Source: an uncultured Bacillota bacterium
GTDB lineage: Bacteria > Bacillota_I > Bacilli_A > Erysipelotrichales > Erysipelotrichaceae
NCBI GenBank assembly: GCA_949287785.1
Contig: CASEHR010000063.1
Location: 1-6,549 of the forward strand
Reading direction: 5' to 3'
DNA length: 6,549 nt
Under the pieces are notes generated by a model. The model ran no database searches. It saw only the letters and a program-made list of their open reading frames with translations, and was not told where the DNA came from. Made by a program: the position numbers and the translations under genes. Positions 1 to 6,480 of the stretch are shown here, one piece after another (within the stretch, counting starts at the first letter, position 1; each line of letters starts with the position of its first letter).

Positions 1-560
1 ACTGTTGTCAAAGAAATATAAAACGATATTACCGTTGGTTCAAGGCGATTCAATCTCGTTTTTTCAAGTTGAAGAATATAAATTGAGTACGACACCGATG
101 AGCCGGCTGCCATGATCATTCCCATTAAACCATCGCTTTCTATCTCATCAATAAAACAGATTATTCCAATACACACAAAAATAACTGAAATAATTATCGG
201 CTTGGATAGTTTTTCACGATAGTACAAAACACATATCAGAATAACAACTACCGGATACAGGAAGTGTAAAGTGGTGGCAGTACCGGTGGAGATATAATTA
301 TACGATCCTGCCAATAGTAAGTTGGTTACAACAGATATCAAACCAAGGTGAGTAGCAATCTTGAATACCTTGTCTTTTTCAATAAGTAATGACTTCTTTT
401 TAAACGCCGATAAAGCAAGGATAATTGGGACAGCAAACAAATATCTGAAAAAGGATACAGTCATCGTGTTGAGTCCGCTGGCATATAAGTTCATTGTTAT
501 TAGCGGTATTACACCAAACAAGACACCAGAAAGTAAAATGAAAAAGCAACCAAGAAACAT
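1..560 (-). CDS. EamA/DMT-family membrane transporter, 3' part outside the window
   Basis: Reading the minus strand from the ATG at 560-558 gives 186 complete codons with no stop before the window edge, so the C-terminal part is missing. The protein is strongly hydrophobic, with likely membrane segments near residues 4-23, 34-52, 68-86, 97-114, 121-139 and 143-163, and a seventh beginning near 177. The pattern fits the EamA (drug/metabolite transporter) fold: an Arg in the second helix (SFFRYLF, R39), then LHFLYPVVV near 98-106, followed by YYREKLS (E116), matching the P-x(n)-ErlS signature at the end of the first EamA repeat. Family members number about 280-310 residues and export or import small metabolites; the substrate cannot be read from sequence. 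The start lies one base after the stop of the upstream HAD gene (TAA-T-ATG) and has no Shine-Dalgarno at normal distance (a GGAG is about 22 nt upstream), so translation probably depends on coupling. Isoleucine codons are mostly ATT/ATA, unlike pth. Confidence 0.88.
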   Translation of the reverse strand, partial: MFLGCFFILLSGVLFGVIPLITMNLYASGLNTMTVSFFRYLFAVPIILALSAFKKKSLLIEKDKVFKIATHLGLISVVTNLLLAGSYNYISTGTATTLHFLYPVVVILICVLYYREKLSKPIIISVIFVCIGIICFIDEIESDGLMGMIMAAGSSVSYSIYILQLEKTRLNRLEPTVISFYISLTT

Positions 561-561
561 A

Positions 562-1200
562 TTAAGCCACAATCGAAATGATCTCCAGCAGATCATCGAT
601 ATGATAATCAGCCGAGCTTTGATCAAAATGATAACGATTATCGTTTTTGGCTATCACCTTGAGACCAGCTTCTTTAGCTGCTGTGATCCCTAAAGTCGAA
701 TCCTCGACTACATATATTTCATCGATTTTCGTTGATGGGTATTTATTTCTTGTGTAGATGTATATTTCTGGATTTGGTTTACTCTCTTTGAAATCTTCTC
801 CACTGATCACATAATCAAAACAATCTGACACTCCTAAAAGATCCAATATCTTATGTATGTGTCGCAAAGGCGAAGAAGAAGCAAGTGAAAGACTGTGACC
901 GTTATTCTTTAGTTCAGTTATCGTTTCTAAAACATTAGGCATAAACAATTTTCCAAAATCAATCGGTCGGTTCTTAAAATACTCTCTTCTTTCTTTTTCG
1001 AAATTTTCATAATCGAAGGTGCTGCCGATCAATTCACGTAATTTAACCTTATCTCTTTTAGTATTGCTACCTACGAGATCTAAAAGATCGCTCTCTGCAA
1101 CAGAGTAACCTTTGTAAGCCAAAAATTCCTTGAGTCGTTCCAGATAGACCCCCTCGGAATCGATTATTACACCATCCATATCAAAAATAATCACACTCAT
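562..1200 (-). CDS. HAD superfamily hydrolase, subfamily IA (beta-phosphoglucomutase/phosphatase-like)
   Basis: The 212-residue product has all four haloacid dehalogenase motifs in order. Motif I is FDMDGVIID with nucleophile D7 and acid/base D9; motif II is the ASSS segment at 107-110; motif III is the lysine in SKPNPEIY (K141); motif IV is VVEDS with E166 and D167 for magnesium. The helical insert between motifs I and II (about residues 15-85) is the C1-type cap of subfamily IA, and the length is usual for the beta-phosphoglucomutase/phosphoglycolate phosphatase group. It is a cytosolic Mg-dependent phosphotransferase or phosphatase; the cap does not let me name the substrate. The start is supported by GAGGTG at 1205-1210, 4 nt before the ATG. 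It is separated by 257 nt from rqcP upstream and is almost contiguous with the transporter downstream, so the two probably form a two-gene unit. Codon use is mixed, between the transporter and the right-hand operon. Confidence 0.9.
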   Translation of the reverse strand: MSVIIFDMDGVIIDSEGVYLERLKEFLAYKGYSVAESDLLDLVGSNTKRDKVKLRELIGSTFDYENFEKERREYFKNRPIDFGKLFMPNVLETITELKNNGHSLSLASSSPLRHIHKILDLLGVSDCFDYVISGEDFKESKPNPEIYIYTRNKYPSTKIDEIYVVEDSTLGITAAKEAGLKVIAKNDNRYHFDQSSADYHIDDLLEIISIVA

Positions 1201-1204
1201 ACGA

Positions 1205-1210
1205 CACCTC
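1205..1210 (-). promoter_or_regulatory. Shine-Dalgarno of the HAD gene
   Basis: GAGGTG on the minus strand lies 4 nt upstream of the ATG at 1200. It supports that start and shows the gene is translated independently rather than by coupling to rqcP. Confidence 0.7.
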
Positions 1211-1216
1211 TATGTA

Positions 1217-1245
1217 ATTATAGCGGGTGCTGGTGTCATACTTAA
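1217..1245 (-). promoter_or_regulatory. Candidate sigma-A-type promoter for the HAD-transporter pair
   Basis: On the minus strand a perfect TATAAT is at 1217-1222, preceded after exactly 17 nt by TTAAGT (1240-1245), a weak 3-of-6 match to TTGACA. Initiation would fall near 1210, leaving a leader of only about 10 nt that just includes the Shine-Dalgarno. The perfect -10 and the spacing favour it; the weak -35 and very short leader count against it. Confidence 0.35.
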
Positions 1246-1270
1246 TTTTTAGAATTACACTATATTAAGT
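1240..1270. repeat. Inverted repeat with 7-bp arms overlapping the candidate -35
   Basis: ACTTAAT at 1240-1246 and ATTAAGT at 1264-1270 are exact reverse complements separated by 17 nt. One arm covers the candidate -35 of the HAD promoter, so an operator role is conceivable. In AT-rich sequence, arms this short can arise by chance. Confidence 0.25.
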
Positions 1271-1296
1271 GCAATCTATGCAGATTGGTAACTGAG

Positions 1297-1317
1297 AAGC
1301 AGCTTTCGTAACTGCTC
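1297..1317 (-). repeat. Small hairpin in the rqcP-HAD intergenic region
   Basis: Minus-strand RNA can pair 1310-1317 (GAGCAGTT) with 1297-1304 (AGCTGCTT) as 8 bp including two G-U pairs around a 5-nt loop. No U tract follows, so it does not look like a terminator by itself. It could be a remnant or a regulatory or mRNA-end structure. Confidence 0.3.
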
Positions 1318-1346
1318 TATAAATAAAACTCACTTAAGATAAGCAA

Positions 1347-1393
1347 AATAGATCGTATAACTTACCAAAACCGGCAAATCAGCACGATCTATT
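1347..1393 (-). terminator. Long imperfect hairpin, probable terminator of the pth-mfd-rqcP operon
   Basis: Outer arms at 1384-1393 and 1347-1356 form a perfect 10-bp stem (AATAGATCGT with ACGATCTATT). A small internal loop (GC opposite T) leads to a 9-bp inner stem formed by 1373-1381 and 1358-1366, capped by the 6-nt loop 1367-1372. The inner stem has three G-U pairs in minus-strand RNA that would be A-C mismatches in plus-strand RNA, so the structure fits minus-strand transcription. It begins 65 nt after the rqcP stop. The 3' side continues AUUUUGCUUAUCUU, a short, interrupted U tract, so termination may be inefficient. Alternative readings are a 3'-end stabilising hairpin or part of a small RNA. 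Confidence 0.5.
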
Positions 1394-1457
1394 CTGGAGT
1401 TTAAATTATTTGAACCGGCCAATTTATATTGACTCAATAGAATGTATGTAACCTGTC

Positions 1458-1724
1458 TTATATACTATCATCCGTCTTTTTATCATCGACGATCATATAA
1501 AGGGTGGCACTGTCTTCTTTCTTGATATGTTCCTTGATATCCAATACTTTGACCTTTAGTTCTCGATGGCCGAAGACGATGGTTATCTCGTCACCGGTTT
1601 TGACTTCATAAGCCGCTTTTACTTTCCGGCCATTCACAAAAAGCCGTTCTGCATCAGCCAGTTCTTTAGCTACCTGTCTTCTTTTCAATATCCGCGCTAC
1701 TTTTAAGTATTTATCGATCCTCAT
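1458..1724 (-). CDS. rqcP: RqcP (YabO), S4-domain ribosome-associated quality-control factor
   Basis: This 88-residue protein is an S4 RNA-binding domain (about residues 1-50) with a short C-terminal extension, close in size and sequence to Bacillus subtilis RqcP/YabO (86 aa). Family features visible are MRIDKYLKVARILKRR at the start, including R2, D4, K5, R15 and R16, then VNGRKVKA (30-37), VKTGDEI and VxFG. In the family, RqcP binds the 50S subunit carrying an obstructed peptidyl-tRNA and, with RqcH, supports addition of C-terminal Ala tails to stalled nascent chains; conserved basic residues including R16 contact RNA. The ATG overlaps the end of mfd by 14 nt and has a strong Shine-Dalgarno (GAGGTG, 1732-1737, 7 nt spacing), so it is the last gene of the operon with its own good initiation site. 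Unlike many Bacilli, divIC does not follow. The alternative Hsp15 (HslR) assignment is less likely given the length and location. Confidence 0.92.
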   Translation of the reverse strand: MRIDKYLKVARILKRRQVAKELADAERLFVNGRKVKAAYEVKTGDEITIVFGHRELKVKVLDIKEHIKKEDSATLYMIVDDKKTDDSI

Positions 1725-4700
1725 CTTTGATCACCTCACTTAAACCATCCAATAACCTGATGATATCACCCATCTCTTCCAGACGCTTTTGAAAACTGAA
1801 TTCGATCTTTTCCCTGATATATCTGATCTTGATATCAGGAGATATATCACTGGCGAGCTTAAACAATTTCATGCCATCGATCGTATCGGAAAATGCTTTG
1901 GTAAGCGTGATCAGGATCCTGGCATTCTGGATCCTTAGCGATTCGACCTTTATTCCATCGATGAACAGCTCCAGCTGCTTTTTCTCAAAGATCGCTTCGA
2001 TCTCCTTTGGTAGTTTACCATAACGGTCCTGAATCTCCAGATAGTAATCATAAAGCTCTTCTTTGGTCGATATTTCATCAAGGTGATGGTAGATATCCAA
2101 TTTATCATAATCATTCTCTGCAAAAGTATCAGGAATATAAGAATCAAGCGGGATGTTTGGTTTTAGTCTGTTCTCTTCTTCCTTGACCTCTTCGCCTTTT
2201 TTCTTCTTTATCGCTTTTTCTAACATCGACAGGTACAAGTCAAGACCGACATTGTCGATAAATCCCGATTGTTTGGCTCCGAGCATATCACCGGCGCCTC
2301 TGATCGCCAGATCACGCATAGCGATCTTATAACCGCTTCCCAGAGCCGTGAATTCCTTAATCGCTTTGAGACGCTTATTGGCGACTTCCGAAAGTTCCTT
2401 CTTCGGTGGGATCATCAGATAAGCATAGGCGATCTTATCACTGCGACCGACCCGGCCCCTGATCTGATAGAGCTGAGCCAGACCGAAATTCTGGGCATTG
2501 TCGATGATGATGGTGTTGGTGTTGGGAATATCGATACCTGTCTCGATGATCGTCGTACAGATGAGGATATTGGCCCGGTCCTCATAGAAGGCCATCATCG
2601 CATCTTCCAGCTCTTCTCTTTCCATCTTGCCATGCGCGACGATGATCTTGGCTCCTTTGATCTTTTTCTGTAAGTTACGGGCGATGCTGTAGATCCTTTC
2701 GATATCATTGTACAGATAGAATACCTGACCACCGCGCGCCAGCTCCCTTTCGATGACTTCTTTGATCAGACTCTCGTTTTTTTCAACGATATAAGTCTGG
2801 ATCGGATAGCGGTCCTTTGGTGGTGTGTCCAGCGTCGAAAGACCTCTGAGACCGACTAAAGACATCTGTAAAGTCCGCGGGATCGGTGTCGCACTTAAAG
2901 AAAGGACATCGATCGATTCCTTGAGCTGTTTGATCTTCTCTTTATGTTCAACACCGAAACGCTGCTCTTCATCGATTATCAGCAAGCCCAGATCTTTAAA
3001 GACGATATCTTTAGACAAGATGCGGTGTGTACCGATGACGATATCGACCGTCCCGTTTTTCAGATCGTTCAGGATCTTCACCTGATCTTTATAGCTGATA
3101 TAACGGTTCAGGACTTCGACGCGTACCGGATAATTTTTAAAACGCTCTTTGAAGGTGCTGTAATGTTGCAAAGACAAGACGGTGGTCGGGCAAAGATAAG
3201 CCACCTGTTTATGATCCAATACAGCTTTCATAGCGGCTCTGATCGCAACTTCCGTCTTGCCGAAACCGACATCTCCGCACAAAAGCCGGTCCATCGGCCT
3301 TTTGTCTTCCATATCTTTTTTGACTTCGATGACCGATCTTGTCTGATCCGGTGTCAGATCATAGGAGAATTCCTTCTCAAAAGCTTTCTGGATATCGTTA
3401 TCCTTGCTGAAGGCATAGCCGATATTCTGTGAACGGTGTTCATAAAGAGCGATCAGTTTCTCCGCCAGATCGTCAACTCCCTCTTTGACCTTTTGTTTGG
3501 TCTTGACCCATTCCTTGGAACCGAGACGATGCAGCTTTGGAACCACTCCGTCCTTAGATACATACTTACGCACTAAAGAAAATTGTGAAAGCGGCACTAA
3601 AAGCTCATCGTTTCCGCGATACAGGATCTTCAGATAATCGAGTTTGATATTGTTTACTGTACGCTGTTCTATACCGATATACTGACCGATACCATATTGA
3701 TCGTGAACGACATAATCACCGCGCTTGAGCTCTTCGTAAGAATTGAGTTTGACCGATTCTTCAAATTTGCGGGCGTATTTACCAAGGTGTTTCTTATTGG
3801 CGAATAATTCACCGGCTCCGTATACCACAAGATCCTTATAACGGAAACCGCAATAGATGTCACCGACCACGATATCGATGCCTGTTTCAAAGGTATCATG
3901 TGAAATACGATACGGCATCTCAAGCGCGATAAGCGCATCGGTTACCTCTTTGATCTCATCTTCATTCACCACTAAAACGATCTTATCTTTATCGATATCC
4001 TTTGCGATACCTTTTAAAGTGACGACCGGCGGTCCGTTCAATGTATCCACTTCCGTGATCATCGGACTTATCTCACTGAATGGTGATGATCTGAGCTTCA
4101 AAACCTTTTCGGTCTCGTGATTGTAATCGGCAAAGACATAAAAGCGCATCGGTATGCCGCTGTCTTCACTCATCTCTCTGATATAGGCAAAGGTCTCATC
4201 GCTGAGGATATGCAGATGATCTTTGATCCTCTCTTCATCACTCAGATAAAGAAGCGGCTCATCGATATAGTCAAGAAGGTGTTCCTGGGTCTTCAAAAAG
4301 GCATAATAGTAATATAGATTGCCCTGATAGACCCGCTCTTTGATGAATTCAAGATCGATGGCAGCACTGTCGGCTAATTCCGGAATACGCAAAAGGGTTT
4401 CGATATCCTCATCGCTAAAGATGATGTCGCTGGCAAAACCCAAGACACACTCATCAAGCTTTTCGATCGTCATCTGGGTATTCACATCATAATAGCGCAA
4501 TGAATCGATCTCATCATCGAAGAATTCGATCCTGATCGGACTTTTGTGATTTGAGGCAAAGACATCGACGATCGACCCTCTGGCGGCATAACTTAAAGGA
4601 TTCTCACATGTCGGTACCCGCTCATAACCACTCTCTTTGAGTTTTCTGATCAGCTCTTCTTTAGTGATGATATCACCGACTTTGAGTTTGACGATACACC

Positions 4701-5091
4701 GCTTCAGTATCGCTTTTTGCGGCAGATGCCGGATGATGCCATAGGCTGTTGTCACGATGATCTTCTTTGGTTTGTCCAATATCTCGTATAAAGCACCGGT
4801 CCTCAACGCTCTGTTTTCAAAAGAAGCAGCGATCGCTTCCGCACGCATCGACTCTTCCGGTGTATATAAGACGATCTCTTGGTCATCGTAAAATGATGAC
4901 AACATATCAAACATCCTGCCGGCCGTGTAAGGATTCTCCTTGACGACGACCATGGTCTTATCACTTGCGGATGCTCTTAAAGCGATCTTCAGCGCTTCTT
5001 CGATCTCACTGTTATACGACAAAACGGATGGATCAGATGATCCATCCCCTGTCATATCTTTGATATATCTGAATAAACCTTCATTGACCAT
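1711..5091 (-). CDS. mfd: Mfd, transcription-repair coupling factor
   Basis: The 1126-residue product is full length for the family (about 1150-1180). Mfd binds RNA polymerase stalled at DNA damage, translocates on upstream DNA to remove it, and recruits UvrA. Domains in order: a degenerate UvrB-like module (about 1-330) including ARGSIVDVF (170-178) and IRIEFFDDEIDSLR (186-199); a connecting region; the CarD-like RNAP-interaction domain (about 455-520, RGDYVVHDQYGIGQYIGIE); then the RecG-like superfamily 2 translocase with PDQTRS (581-586), Walker A GDVGFGKTE (606-614), DEEQ box (707-710), SATPIPRT (733-740), TGIDIP (851-856) and QIRGRVGRS (876-884). After a charged linker (961-975) comes the C-terminal autoinhibitory TRCF domain (about 980-1085). 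All motor motifs look intact. The ATG lies inside the end of pth (11-nt overlap); only a poor AAGG about 18 nt upstream is seen, so translation is probably coupled to pth. No frameshift is apparent. Confidence 0.98.
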   Translation of the reverse strand: MVNEGLFRYIKDMTGDGSSDPSVLSYNSEIEEALKIALRASASDKTMVVVKENPYTAGRMFDMLSSFYDDQEIVLYTPEESMRAEAIAASFENRALRTGALYEILDKPKKIIVTTAYGIIRHLPQKAILKRCIVKLKVGDIITKEELIRKLKESGYERVPTCENPLSYAARGSIVDVFASNHKSPIRIEFFDDEIDSLRYYDVNTQMTIEKLDECVLGFASDIIFSDEDIETLLRIPELADSAAIDLEFIKERVYQGNLYYYYAFLKTQEHLLDYIDEPLLYLSDEERIKDHLHILSDETFAYIREMSEDSGIPMRFYVFADYNHETEKVLKLRSSPFSEISPMITEVDTLNGPPVVTLKGIAKDIDKDKIVLVVNEDEIKEVTDALIALEMPYRISHDTFETGIDIVVGDIYCGFRYKDLVVYGAGELFANKKHLGKYARKFEESVKLNSYEELKRGDYVVHDQYGIGQYIGIEQRTVNNIKLDYLKILYRGNDELLVPLSQFSLVRKYVSKDGVVPKLHRLGSKEWVKTKQKVKEGVDDLAEKLIALYEHRSQNIGYAFSKDNDIQKAFEKEFSYDLTPDQTRSVIEVKKDMEDKRPMDRLLCGDVGFGKTEVAIRAAMKAVLDHKQVAYLCPTTVLSLQHYSTFKERFKNYPVRVEVLNRYISYKDQVKILNDLKNGTVDIVIGTHRILSKDIVFKDLGLLIIDEEQRFGVEHKEKIKQLKESIDVLSLSATPIPRTLQMSLVGLRGLSTLDTPPKDRYPIQTYIVEKNESLIKEVIERELARGGQVFYLYNDIERIYSIARNLQKKIKGAKIIVAHGKMEREELEDAMMAFYEDRANILICTTIIETGIDIPNTNTIIIDNAQNFGLAQLYQIRGRVGRSDKIAYAYLMIPPKKELSEVANKRLKAIKEFTALGSGYKIAMRDLAIRGAGDMLGAKQSGFIDNVGLDLYLSMLEKAIKKKKGEEVKEEENRLKPNIPLDSYIPDTFAENDYDKLDIYHHLDEISTKEELYDYYLEIQDRYGKLPKEIEAIFEKKQLELFIDGIKVESLRIQNARILITLTKAFSDTIDGMKLFKLASDISPDIKIRYIREKIEFSFQKRLEEMGDIIRLLDGLSEVIKDEDR
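1732..1737 (-). promoter_or_regulatory. Shine-Dalgarno of rqcP, inside the end of mfd
   Basis: GAGGTG followed by 7 nt and ATG. It lies within the last codons of mfd and fixes the rqcP start at 1724. It is the clearest ribosome site among the three overlapping junctions of the operon, suggesting rqcP has robust initiation of its own. Confidence 0.75.
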
Positions 5092-5629
5092 TGAATCTGT
5101 TCATCACATCCTTAAAGTCATGATCCAAGCTGAATACAAGTGCATCCCTGGCTTTTTTCAGGGCCTCTTCATAAAGCTCACTGTCTTCCTTGGCTATCTT
5201 GCCTAAGACAAAGTCCTTCGTGTCGATATCCTTATGATTTCCGATACCGACCCTGATGCGTTTGATATTTTTAGTATGCAGAAGATCGATGATGTTCTGC
5301 ATTCCTTTCTGGCCGGCTGATGATCCGTTTTCACGGATGCGGATCTTGCCGACCGGCAGATCCATATCATCATAGACGACGATGATATTATCGATATCGA
5401 TCCTGAAATAATTGACAAAGGCAAGGACACACTCACCGCTCAGGTTCATATAAGTCTCCGGCTTCAGGATGATCGTATCGCCATAGCGGCCGTATCGCCC
5501 TTTGAACTTCTTGGTATCGATCGTCAGCTTCAATTCTTCAGCCAGAAGATCGATGACCGCAAAACCACTGTTATGCCTTGTCCCTTCGTATTCTCTTCCC
5601 GGGTTACCCAATCCGACGATCAGACGCAT
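5081..5629 (-). CDS. pth: Pth, peptidyl-tRNA hydrolase
   Basis: The 182-residue protein matches the bacterial Pth family in length and motifs. It hydrolyses the ester bond of peptidyl-tRNA released from ribosomes, recycling tRNA; it is cytosolic and usually essential. Seen are VGLGNPG (5-11, N9), TRHNSGF (17-23, catalytic H19), PETYMNLSG (57-65, N62), VVYDDMDLPVG (84-94, catalytic D87, equivalent to E. coli D93) and RIRVGIG followed by DFVLGK. An oddity is the segment normally written GGHNG, which reads AGQKG (105-109), so the Asn equivalent to E. coli N114 is Lys108. The start ATG shares one base with the stop of the upstream gene (TAATG) and no strong Shine-Dalgarno is visible, implying stop-start coupling. 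It overlaps mfd downstream by 11 nt. Isoleucine is ATC in 17 of 18 cases. Confidence 0.97.
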   Translation of the reverse strand: MRLIVGLGNPGREYEGTRHNSGFAVIDLLAEELKLTIDTKKFKGRYGRYGDTIILKPETYMNLSGECVLAFVNYFRIDIDNIIVVYDDMDLPVGKIRIRENGSSAGQKGMQNIIDLLHTKNIKRIRVGIGNHKDIDTKDFVLGKIAKEDSELYEEALKKARDALVFSLDHDFKDVMNRFNGQ

Positions 5630-6453
5630 TATTCTTTAGGCTCAAGAGGCTCTTTGTCCTCTTTGTCGTCATGTATTTCTGCCGATGTATCTTCTTCGCT
5701 CTCAGTCGCTTCATCTTCATCACCTTCGACCTTGTGATAGCGCTCATAGATACCAAGATCACTCATAACGAGCTTGCCTGCCTTCATATGCGTAAAGCTT
5801 TCAAGATCACCGATCATCTCTTCGGACATCTCTTCATCCTTATAAGCCAGGACAGAGATCGCAATATACTTATAGAAACCGACTAAGCGTTTATCATATG
5901 TCGATCCGTTTGGATAATTACCGTTCCACAGATCTTTAAAAAACATCGTCTCATCACTGCCCTTAAAGACATCATCGACTGCATAGAATAGTTTCACGAC
6001 AAGATCCTGTTCGATCATATCACGGTATTTATCAACGGCCCCGACAAGACCGGTGACTGTATCCTGATCATTCATAGTATGAGCTTTGATCAGATCCAGG
6101 ATCAGCCAGAAATACGTATCAGAATTGAATTCAAACTTCTGTGCATCGAACTTGTCTTTCTTGCCGACGATCGTATCTTTGAGATCGAGTGCACTTATAG
6201 CACCTTTCGGATCGACCCCGCTTTTAAGATCGGCATACACCAACAATACCCGACCCTTATTACGGAATTCCTGATCGGTCTCTTTATCAATATAAGCCTT
6301 GATCACATCGACCTTATCTTCCCGATCATCAAATATCGCGTCAGAACATGCGACATAATCCTTGACATGTTTACTTCTTTTGAACAGTTTGACATTCTGA
6401 AAGATCATAAATGCCAATACGACGATAAGTACTATAAAAATAATATCACCCAT
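5629..6453 (-). CDS. Uncharacterised single-pass membrane-anchored protein with acidic tail
   Basis: I do not recognise the family of this 274-residue protein. Residues 3-18 (DIIFIVLIVVLAFMIF) form one membrane segment, preceded by three residues and followed by basic residues K22, K25, R26 and K28, so by the positive-inside rule the remaining 250 or so residues should be cytoplasmic. The body (about 30-240) looks mostly helical, with no cysteine cluster, nucleotide-binding loop or catalytic motif I can name; a helical-repeat scaffold is possible but unproven. Residues 243-274 are a strongly acidic, low-complexity tail, probably disordered. The start is supported by GAGGT at 6460-6464 with 6 nt spacing and by the position of the membrane segment at the N terminus. 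Its stop overlaps the pth start by one base, so it is the first gene of the pth-mfd-rqcP operon. Base and codon use match pth and mfd, so it appears native. Confidence 0.85.
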   Translation of the reverse strand: MGDIIFIVLIVVLAFMIFQNVKLFKRSKHVKDYVACSDAIFDDREDKVDVIKAYIDKETDQEFRNKGRVLLVYADLKSGVDPKGAISALDLKDTIVGKKDKFDAQKFEFNSDTYFWLILDLIKAHTMNDQDTVTGLVGAVDKYRDMIEQDLVVKLFYAVDDVFKGSDETMFFKDLWNGNYPNGSTYDKRLVGFYKYIAISVLAYKDEEMSEEMIGDLESFTHMKAGKLVMSDLGIYERYHKVEGDEDEATESEEDTSAEIHDDKEDKEPLEPKE

Positions 6454-6459
6454 ATAAAT

Positions 6460-6464
6460 ACCTC
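6460..6464 (-). promoter_or_regulatory. Shine-Dalgarno of the 274-residue protein gene
   Basis: GAGGT on the minus strand, 6 nt upstream of the ATG at 6453, preceded by AAA. This is a good ribosome-binding site for the first gene of the operon and decides its start. Confidence 0.7.
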
Positions 6465-6480
6465 TTTATAAAACACACCT

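Noticed and set aside
361..693. 110-codon plus-strand open frame
   Set aside because: It lies antisense across the end of the HAD gene and the start of the transporter, both with clear family motifs, and its product has no recognisable features.
1210..1239. Nine-codon minus-strand leader ORF (ATG at 1239, TAG at 1210) ending at the HAD Shine-Dalgarno
   Set aside because: It has no Shine-Dalgarno, and the candidate -10 box lies inside it, so it would mostly not be in the transcript.
1369..1419. Near-direct repeat AACCGGCAAAT (1369) and AACCGGCCAAT (1413)
   Set aside because: One copy is already explained by the inner stem of the hairpin; two short copies are not enough to call a repeat family or attachment site.
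1428..1438. Palindrome ATTGACTCAAT just after rqcP
   Set aside because: It has only 5-bp arms in AT-rich sequence and no U tract; too short to claim as a site or terminator.
1201..1457. Mobile element, attachment site or RNA gene in the intergenic gap
   Set aside because: No transposase fragment, terminal repeats with target duplication, tRNA-like fold or integron-type site was seen.
2269..3432. Several plus-strand open frames (2269-2673, 2825-3085, 2944-3432)
   Set aside because: They are antisense to the intact, motif-rich motor region of mfd and show no domain; they are frame shadows.
5082..5084. Alternative ATG overlapping the pth stop (ATGA) as the mfd start
   Set aside because: It is out of frame with mfd; only the ATG at 5091 reads into the Mfd protein.
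5578..6471. Plus-strand open frames 5578-5886 and 6079-6471
   Set aside because: They are antisense to pth and the 274-residue gene; the minus strand has the better Shine-Dalgarno, operon overlaps and consistent codon use.
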